Below are positions 58,476-64,000 of a stretch of DNA of 64,000 nt, in pieces. The notes beneath the pieces are model-generated. The model made no database searches. It had not been told where the DNA came from and was given only the letters and a program-made list of their open reading frames with translations. Location of the stretch: contig NZ_JOEV01000005.1 in assembly GCF_000721105.1 (NCBI RefSeq), positions 124,001 through 188,000 of the forward strand, in the 5' to 3' direction. Position numbers and translations under genes: made by a program. The stretch's first letter is position 1, and every line of letters starts with the position of its first letter. Source of the DNA: Streptomyces cellulosae. Lineage in GTDB: Bacteria; Actinomycetota; Actinomycetes; Streptomycetales; Streptomycetaceae.

Positions 58476-59924
58476 GTGGGGTTGTTCCGTACGTCAGAAA
58501 GACGTGAGAGATCGGTAGGGCGCCGCCGGTCGTTCCGGCAGGCGGTGGCCCTGGGCGCAGGGCTGGCGTTGCTGGCCGCGGGGAGCACGCTCGTGTTGCC
58601 CGCGCAGACGGCGGCGGCCGCCGCGCCGAAGTACGACGGTGATCCGACGCAGTACTGGAACGGCGTGCTGCTGGAGATGTTCCGGCAGGCCGGTGGTTCG
58701 CAGGGGTCGCCGGGGCAGTTGGCCCGGTCGGCGGCGATGATGAACGCGGCGATCTACGACGGGGAGAGCTCGTACCAGAACACCTTCTACACGATGAAGT
58801 ACAAGCCCTACCTGTCGGCGCCCAAGTACCCGAACCTCGGTCAGGGGCCCGACGAGGAGGAGCGGATCATCGGGCGGACGGCCTACAACATCCTGCATTA
58901 CCTGTACCCGAACCAGACCGCGTATCTGGACAAGATGTTCCTGGACCGGTTCGGAACGCCGCCCACGCAGTTCGACATCATCGACACCGAGATCGTCAGC
59001 ACGATCTACAACAACATGATCAAGGCCCGCACCAACGACGGTTCGGAAAACCAGAGGCTGTACAACCTGGAAAACGTACCGGGGGCGTGGCGTCCCACGG
59101 GTGAGTCGGGCTGCACCATCTCCAGCGACGCGGTGACGCCCCGCTGGGGGGAAGTGAAGCCGTTCACCATGAGTTCCGGGTCCGAATACCGGCCGACCAC
59201 GCCGGGCAGCTTCGCGGACTATGCCACGCTGCTGGCCAGTCCGGCGTACGCGTACCAGGTCGAGCAGGTGCGCCTGCTCGGGGGCCGGGGGTCCACGCAG
59301 CGGACCACCGAGCAGACGGCGATCGCCACCTTCTGGGCCAATGACCTGGGGCCGGATGCCGGCGACCCCAGCATCAAGGGCACGTTCAAGCCGCCGGGGC
59401 AGCTGCTGGACGCCACGATCCGCATCGCGAAGGCGCGCATCACGAGCAAGTACGAGAACGCGCGGCTGTTCGCGCTGGTGTCGCTGGCGATGGCGGACAG
59501 CGCGATCGGTGAGTGGGACGTGAAGTACCTGACGCGGATCGACCTGTGGCGTCCCGTCTCCGCGATCCACAACGGGATCGACTCCTCGTGGCAGCCGCTG
59601 TCCGCGGCCCGCGACGGCTCGCCCCTCACACCGTGCTTCCCCGCATGGGCCTCGGGTCACGCGGCCTTCGCCGGCGCCTGGGCGGCGGTGATGAAGGGGT
59701 ACTTCGGCAGCGACACCATGAACTTCACGGTCAGCACGGAAGACCCTGCCTCGCCGCAGAAGACGCGGACCTTCACCAGCTTCAGCCAGGCCGCCCAGGA
59801 GGACGCGGACAGCCGGGTGTACCTGGGGGTGCATTACCCGTGGGACGCGAGCGACGGGCTGAAGCTGGGCGACGATGTGGCGACGAGGGCAGTCCTGCCG
59901 CGGCTGGGGCCGGTGGGGTCCTGA
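58476..59924 (+). CDS. Secreted vanadium-haloperoxidase/PAP2-like protein
   Basis: A 482-aa secreted protein with an Arg-rich N-terminus (GRRRSFRQ), a hydrophobic core and a likely cleavage after AAAAA (about 47), so Tat export is possible though not a strict RRxFLK match. The C-terminal half carries the vanadate/phosphate-binding motifs of the haloperoxidase superfamily: a Lys/Arg motif in KYLTRIDLWRP, FPAWASGHAAFAGA (SGH) and SRVYLGVHYPWDA (R-x5-H). The Lys to Arg-Pro spacing is two residues longer than the standard motif. It could be a halogenating enzyme or an acid phosphatase. The start is GTG 58476 after GGGAGGGGAG. Confidence 0.82.
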   Translation: MGLFRTSERRERSVGRRRSFRQAVALGAGLALLAAGSTLVLPAQTAAAAAPKYDGDPTQYWNGVLLEMFRQAGGSQGSPGQLARSAAMMNAAIYDGESSYQNTFYTMKYKPYLSAPKYPNLGQGPDEEERIIGRTAYNILHYLYPNQTAYLDKMFLDRFGTPPTQFDIIDTEIVSTIYNNMIKARTNDGSENQRLYNLENVPGAWRPTGESGCTISSDAVTPRWGEVKPFTMSSGSEYRPTTPGSFADYATLLASPAYAYQVEQVRLLGGRGSTQRTTEQTAIATFWANDLGPDAGDPSIKGTFKPPGQLLDATIRIAKARITSKYENARLFALVSLAMADSAIGEWDVKYLTRIDLWRPVSAIHNGIDSSWQPLSAARDGSPLTPCFPAWASGHAAFAGAWAAVMKGYFGSDTMNFTVSTEDPASPQKTRTFTSFSQAAQEDADSRVYLGVHYPWDASDGLKLGDDVATRAVLPRLGPVGS

Positions 59925-59936
59925 TCGACGTACACC

Positions 59937-60839
59937 TCAGTGGCCGGCCAGTACGACGCTGGTGACCTGGCCCTCCTCCCGGTCCAGTTGGGCGAAGCAG
60001 GCGCCGTGGGTGCGTTCGGTGACGAAGCGGGAGGGGGAGCGGCCAGTCATGGCCTTGAATTCGCGGTTCAAGTGGGCCTGGTCGCAGTAGCCGCAGGCGG
60101 CTGCGATCTGGGACGGGGGGAGGCTGGCGTCCAGCAGGCGTACGGCGTGCCGGAAACGCAGGACGCGGGCGGTGCCCTTGGGTGACAGGCCGATCTGCTC
60201 CCGGAAGCGGCGTTCGAGGTGGCGCTCGCTCCAGCCGACCGTGGCCGCCAACTCCGCCACGGTGGACCCGGTGGGCCCGCCGGACACAAGCTGCCGCCAG
60301 GCCCACACCAGGCGGTGGGAGGCGGGCGGGCCGGTCCGGGCGCGGGCGGTGAGGAAGGCGTCCAGCAGGGTGAAGCGGGCGGCCCACCCGGGGATCTCGG
60401 CGAGCGCCCCGGCAAGGTCGTGGGCCGGCTGTCCCAGCAGGTCGGCGAGGTCCACCATGGAGTCGGCCAACTCGTCCATCGGTGTCCGGAACAGAGTGAA
60501 CGCGGTCCAGGGCGCCATCGCCACCTCGATGCCGTGCGCCCGACCGTCGTGTTCACCGACGCTGGCCCGGGTGTGCAGCCCGGAGAGCAGCGAGGTGTAC
60601 GAGGTCCCGGGCCGCACGACCTGCCCCGGCCGCCCGGCCGGATCCGCTCCGGTGATCCGTAGTGGGTCACCGAAGCCCAACACCAACGTCACGGACGCGT
60701 TGGGTACTTCGAGCCGCCGCCGGGAACGCTCGAACGCCAGTCGGAACCCCCGGTAACCGCGCACCCCGGGCCGCAGCCCCGGGTGCGGCAGCCGCGTCAC
60801 CATCTCCCAGGTTCCGTCCGGTCCAGCCAGACGTCGCAC
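59937..60839 (-). CDS. AraC-family transcriptional regulator
   Basis: A 300-aa regulator with a C-terminal AraC DNA-binding domain of two helix-turn-helix units (STVAELAATVGWSERHLERRFREQIGLSPKGTARVLRFRHAVRLL and PPSQIAAACGYCDQAHLNREFKAMTGRSPSRF). The N-terminal sensor part has the PHPGLRPGVRGYRGF pattern common in actinobacterial members. The GTG at 60839 behind GGGGGT is chosen; ATG 60803 is the alternative. Its stop is 12 bases from the convergent haloperoxidase-like gene. The target is unknown. Confidence 0.82.
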   Translation of the reverse strand: MRRLAGPDGTWEMVTRLPHPGLRPGVRGYRGFRLAFERSRRRLEVPNASVTLVLGFGDPLRITGADPAGRPGQVVRPGTSYTSLLSGLHTRASVGEHDGRAHGIEVAMAPWTAFTLFRTPMDELADSMVDLADLLGQPAHDLAGALAEIPGWAARFTLLDAFLTARARTGPPASHRLVWAWRQLVSGGPTGSTVAELAATVGWSERHLERRFREQIGLSPKGTARVLRFRHAVRLLDASLPPSQIAAACGYCDQAHLNREFKAMTGRSPSRFVTERTHGACFAQLDREEGQVTSVVLAGH

Positions 60840-61070
60840 AGCGGCTACCCCCGGTCCGTAGGGCCGGCGGTAACCACCTGCGGCCGACTCGGTGCACGGT
60901 AGCTCCCTGCCCGGCGCCGGGACAGTGCGTTTCGGGCCACCGTCACAAGTGATCGGCGCTGTCCGACGTCGTGGTCCCAAGGGAGCCCTCCCGCCGGCTT
61001 CGAGAGGTCGTTCAGAGACTGAAGGAGCGACGGCCGGCCTTTCAGGAGCGAAACAGGGCAGCAGCACCGC

Positions 61071-61448
61071 ATGAAGCTCCCACCGTGTTTCACGTTGGCC
61101 GCGACCACTCTTGACGCACCGAACGCCCACAAGCTGGCGCGGTTCTACCAGGACCTGCTCGGGTGGCCTGTACGGAGGGAAGAACCGGACTGGGTCGAGA
61201 TCGGACCGCCCGACGGCGATGCCGGGTTGTCGTTCCAGACGGAGCCGCTCTTCACGCGTCCGCAGTGGCCTTCCACCCGGGCCGGGCAGCAGATGATGAT
61301 GCATCTCGACATCGAGGTGAATGATCTGTCCTCAGCCGTGGAGCGTGCCCTTGCCCTGGGTGCGACTGTCGCGGACTTCCAGCCTCAGGATGATGTACGC
61401 GTCCTGTGCGATCCGGCGGGTCATCCGTTCTGTCTCTTCACGCGATGA
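61071..61448 (+). CDS. VOC-superfamily (glyoxalase-like) protein
   Basis: A 125-aa single-domain vicinal-oxygen-chelate protein: DAPNAHKLARFYQDLLGWPVRREE, HLDIEVNDLSSAVERALALGATV and DPAGHPFCLFTR. Such proteins include glyoxalases, fosfomycin-resistance proteins and stress-related proteins of unknown reaction. There is no gene-context clue. It is divergent from the AraC gene by 231 bases and is followed by a small terminator hairpin. Confidence 0.82.
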   Translation: MKLPPCFTLAATTLDAPNAHKLARFYQDLLGWPVRREEPDWVEIGPPDGDAGLSFQTEPLFTRPQWPSTRAGQQMMMHLDIEVNDLSSAVERALALGATVADFQPQDDVRVLCDPAGHPFCLFTR

Positions 61449-61784
61449 CGAATGCCCCGTCGGGGCAGCCTCTCTTGCTCTTGCCGCTCTGCAAAGCTCG
61501 TTCGGGCTTTGCCCAACTCTGGTTCGTTGCTGGTTTGTTCATGCACTCGGATGTGCCGGCGCCTTACCTGAAAAGGCTCCAATCAACGGTGTTGTTCGCG
61601 GTCACGGATATCTGACGCCCCAACGCCCCGCGATCCGACACCACGAAATGTACGAGTCATACCGGCAGGTCACCGGCACGGCGACTGCCGAAACTTCTTC
61701 CGTTCCATCAACGTTCAATCAGCCGTTCCTGCTTGCGCTTCAAAGAGTCCCTAGGGTCCCTGAAGGATTCGAAAGAAGGGGCCC
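61449..61784. other. Intergenic stretch with two hairpins
   Basis: No gene is supported in these 336 bases. TGCCCC-GTC-GGGGCA (61453-61467) is a likely terminator for the VOC gene. A second hairpin GCAAAGC / GCTTTGC (61491-61512) follows. The rest is less GC-rich than the neighbourhood and should hold the promoter of the ABC exporter genes. Confidence 0.55.
61453..61467 (+). terminator. Terminator after VOC gene
   Basis: A 6-bp stem TGCCCC/GGGGCA with a 3-base loop begins five bases after the VOC stop and is followed by a pyrimidine-rich run. Confidence 0.6.
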
Positions 61785-62789
61785 ATGGACACACTCCATT
61801 CAGTCCGGGCGCGCGGGATCACCAAATGTTTCGGCGACGTCGTCGCGCTCGACGGCATCGACCTGGATGTGCCGCAGGGTCAGATACACGGCCTGGTCGG
61901 ACCGAACGGGGCCGGCAAGACGACGCTGCTCGGTCTCCTGCTGGGCCTGGCCGTCGCCGACAGCGGCAGTCTGGAGATCCTGGGTACGCCGGTCAGGCGG
62001 GCGCTCGCCGCTCCCGACGGCGTCGCCGGCTTCGTGGACGGACCCGGGCTCTACCCCTCGCTCACCGCCCGGCAGAACCTCGCCGCCCTGTCGGTGCTCC
62101 GCGGTGGCGACGCGCGGACAGCGGGGATCGACGAGGTGCTCGACCAGGTCGGGCTCACCGATGTCGCCGACGACCGGACCCGCGGTTACTCCCTCGGCAT
62201 GCGTCAGCGGCTCGGGCTCGCCGCCGCGCTGCTCACGAAGCCCCGGCTGCTCGTGCTCGACGAACCGTCCAACGGCCTCGACCCGGCGGGCAGGAGGCAC
62301 GTACACGGTGTCCTCAACCAACTCGCGGCGGGCGGAACCAGCGTCGTGCTCTCCAGTCACCGTATGGACGACCTCGAGGCGCTGTGCTCCGAGGTCACCA
62401 TTCTCGCGACCGGACGCGTCGTCTTCTCCGGCCCGCCCGGCAAGCTGGCCGCCGAGAACCGTGAACTCGACTACCGGTTGCTCACCTCCGACGCGCGGGC
62501 CGCCCGCGAAGAGGCCGCCGACACGGCCGGGATCCGCGTCGTCGACGGCGTCGGACCTCGGTACGGCGCCGAGGTGCTCGTGGTGCGCGCGCTGGTGCCC
62601 GCCCTCGACGAACTGGTGGTGCGGCTCGTCCACGCGGGCGTCGCGGTGCGCGAGCTCACGCCCGTGGTGTCGCCGCTCGCGGCCGCGTTCCTCGCCCTCA
62701 CCGAGCAGCCCGGCGAGCAGCCCGAGCAGTCCGAGCAGTCCGAGCAGCCCACCCGGCAGTCCACCGAGCAGGAGGAGGACGGCCGATGA
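61785..62789 (+). CDS. ABC-2 type exporter ATPase
   Basis: A 334-aa exporter ATPase: Walker A GLVGPNGAGKTTLLG (about 36-50), signature GYSLGMRQRLGLA, Walker B LLVLDEPSNGLDPAG and H-loop VVLSSHRMDDLEAL. The C-terminal 30 residues are a Glu/Gln/Ser/Pro repeat (EQPEQSEQSEQP) coded by a 9-bp tandem repeat. The start is supported by GAAAGAAGGGG. It overlaps the permease gene by ATGA. The sequence resembles bacitracin/lantibiotic-type exporters, but the cargo is unknown. Confidence 0.86.
   Translation: MDTLHSVRARGITKCFGDVVALDGIDLDVPQGQIHGLVGPNGAGKTTLLGLLLGLAVADSGSLEILGTPVRRALAAPDGVAGFVDGPGLYPSLTARQNLAALSVLRGGDARTAGIDEVLDQVGLTDVADDRTRGYSLGMRQRLGLAAALLTKPRLLVLDEPSNGLDPAGRRHVHGVLNQLAAGGTSVVLSSHRMDDLEALCSEVTILATGRVVFSGPPGKLAAENRELDYRLLTSDARAAREEAADTAGIRVVDGVGPRYGAEVLVVRALVPALDELVVRLVHAGVAVRELTPVVSPLAAAFLALTEQPGEQPEQSEQSEQPTRQSTEQEEDGR
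62721..62747 (+). repeat. 9-bp tandem repeat at the ATPase C-terminus
   Basis: Three exact-period units of the type TCCGAGCAG (62721-62747), with imperfect copies on both sides, code for a Glu-Gln-Ser/Pro repeat just before the stop and the overlapping permease start. Confidence 0.75.
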
Positions 62790-64000
62790 CCACGACCGTC
62801 GCAGCGGACCACACCACCGTTGCCCGCCGCGTCTCGGTGCCGCGCGGCTACCGCTTCGAGCTGGTCAAGCTGGTCTCACAAGGGCGGATCCGCCTGCTCG
62901 TCCTCGCCTACTGGATCGCGCCGGGACTGTTCGTCGCCGCGGTGAGCCGGCAGAGCACGCTCCCCTCCGACACCCTCTTCGGTCGTTGGATGCACGCCAC
63001 GGGGTGGGCCGGACCCCTGGTGATACTCGGTTTCGCGGGCACCTGGGCGCTTCCGCTGCTGACCTCGGTGGTCGCCGGTGACGTGTTCGCCTCCGAGGAC
63101 CGGCTCGGCACCTGGCGGCATCTGCTGGTGGCGGTCCGGTCGCCCCGGCGGATCTTCGTGGCGAAGGCGCTGGCCAGCCTCAGCGTCATCCTGCTGCTCG
63201 TGGCCGGGCTGGCCTGCTCCAGCGCGGTCGGTGGGGTCCTGGCGGTCGGCGACCATCCGCTGGTCGGCCTGGACGGCCGCCTGCTGGCGCCGTCGGACGC
63301 CGCCGGCAGGGTCTTCCTCGCCTGGGTCTGCGTGCTCGCCCCGACGCTGGCCCTCGCCGCGATCGGACTGCTCGGGTCGGTCGCGCTGGGACGGTCCCCG
63401 ATGGGGCTGTTGCTGCCCGCGTTCCTCGCACTCGCGATGCAGGTCGCCCAGATGCTGCCGCTGCCCGTCGCCGTCCGCCTCGCCCTGCCCGGTTACGCCT
63501 TCATCGCCTGGCACGGACTGTTCACCAGCCCGGCACAGGTCGGACCACTCGTCATCGGCATCGTTGTCAGCCTGGTGTGGGCCGTGCTCGCGACGGTGCT
63601 GGCCTGTCTGCTGTTCCTGCGGCGGGACTTCACCAATCCGACCGCCGACGGCCCGGCACGCCGTGCGCTCACCACCGGGCTCCTGCCGCCGGCCGGACTG
63701 CTCGTCCTCACGGTCACGGTCCTCACCGTGGCGGTCCCCTCCGTGGGTTCCGGGATCCGGCAGGACAAGGTGCAGCGGTCGGTCGCCACCGCCTTCGCCC
63801 ACCTCTACCGCTTGCAGACCCGGCAGCTCGACCGACCGGACGTCACCGAGGCACGGCTGCGGGCGTCGGCCGCGTGCGACAAGGGCGCCGGGCAGGTCAC
63901 CCCCGAGGGGCCGGGCAACGACTGGCGTTGTGTCGTCTCCTGGCACCTCCCTGACGTCGAGGCCACCGGGACGGCCGTCTACCAGCTCGACGTCACCTCC
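62786..64000 (+). CDS. ABC-2 type exporter permease, 3' end outside window
   Basis: About 405 codons of the membrane partner of the preceding ATPase. It starts with ATG overlapping the ATPase stop (62786-62789) and reads MTTTVAADHTTVARRVSVP. Hydrophobic segments lie at about 35-52, 75-95, 130-150, 180-200, 210-230, 245-270 and 295-315, with the loop GDVFASEDRLGTWRHLLVAV after the second, typical of ABC-2 exporters. The last part seen (from about 325) is hydrophilic and outside the membrane. The gene continues beyond the window. Confidence 0.82.
   Translation, partial: MTTTVAADHTTVARRVSVPRGYRFELVKLVSQGRIRLLVLAYWIAPGLFVAAVSRQSTLPSDTLFGRWMHATGWAGPLVILGFAGTWALPLLTSVVAGDVFASEDRLGTWRHLLVAVRSPRRIFVAKALASLSVILLLVAGLACSSAVGGVLAVGDHPLVGLDGRLLAPSDAAGRVFLAWVCVLAPTLALAAIGLLGSVALGRSPMGLLLPAFLALAMQVAQMLPLPVAVRLALPGYAFIAWHGLFTSPAQVGPLVIGIVVSLVWAVLATVLACLLFLRRDFTNPTADGPARRALTTGLLPPAGLLVLTVTVLTVAVPSVGSGIRQDKVQRSVATAFAHLYRLQTRQLDRPDVTEARLRASAACDKGAGQVTPEGPGNDWRCVVSWHLPDVEATGTAVYQLDVTS

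Overview
The window is very GC-rich, its genes use GC-ending codons almost throughout, and it carries an AfsR/SARP-type regulator, many TetR/LacI/IclR/HxlR/AraC regulators, many 4-base ATGA/GTGA gene overlaps and only one TTA codon that I could find in a recognised gene. All of this points to a Streptomyces chromosome or a close relative. No rRNA, tRNA, CRISPR array, phage or insertion sequence was recognised.

Layout. 1-2.5 kb: the end of a beta-ketoadipate operon (pcaF-pcaI-pcaJ). 2.7-3.8 kb: an NAD kinase. 4-8.1 kb: a glucarate locus (gudD, a GntP-type permease, an IclR regulator) that still holds a broken N-terminal remnant of 5-dehydro-4-deoxyglucarate dehydratase. 8.9-15.1 kb: a polysaccharide-type locus under a LacI regulator with a clear TTGCGA-N6-TCGCAA operator. 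It has a secreted beta-helix protein and a DUF2264 protein, but its sugar-binding lipoprotein is truncated and no permeases are present. 15.2-22 kb: a small P-loop kinase, an aldo/keto reductase, a DrrAB-like ABC exporter and a 1044-residue AfsR-like regulator. 22.2-25.5 kb: an operon of acyl-CoA dehydrogenase, APH-type kinase and SDR. 25.5-26.9 kb: an HxlR regulator divergent from an enoyl-CoA hydratase.

27-57 kb is the most striking part, a large acyl-CoA catabolic island. Its transcription units are preceded by copies of a partly palindromic motif that I read as TGAACTSANTTCA (S is G or C). I count eight copies: before the SnoaL/SnoaL/EthD/acyl-CoA synthetase/metallohydrolase operon, before the TetR gene at 31.1-31.8 kb, before a ten-gene beta-oxidation operon (41.3 to 31.8 kb), before an acyl-CoA dehydrogenase/old-yellow-enzyme operon, between an SDR and a divergent alcohol dehydrogenase/SDR/flavoprotein run, twice before a three-gene ABC importer, and before an MFS permease. 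Within the ten-gene operon are an APH kinase next to an ACAD10/11-type dehydrogenase, and a thiolase-fold protein lacking the usual catalytic His paired with a DUF35 protein, an arrangement known from steroid side-chain aldolases. The substrate is not identifiable from sequence alone. I infer a branched, cyclic or hydroxylated carboxylic acid that is imported, CoA-activated, oxidised and cleaved. Two former members of the island, a 3-hydroxyacyl-CoA dehydrogenase and an aldehyde dehydrogenase, survive only as N-terminal fragments facing each other.

57-64 kb: a second TetR, a vanadium-haloperoxidase/PAP2-like secreted enzyme, an AraC regulator, a VOC protein and the start of an ABC-2 exporter that runs off the window. 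A further oddity is the density of short tandem repeats (6, 8, 9, 12, 15, 18, 20, 24 and 27 bp periods). Most lie at gene ends, gene starts or gene junctions.
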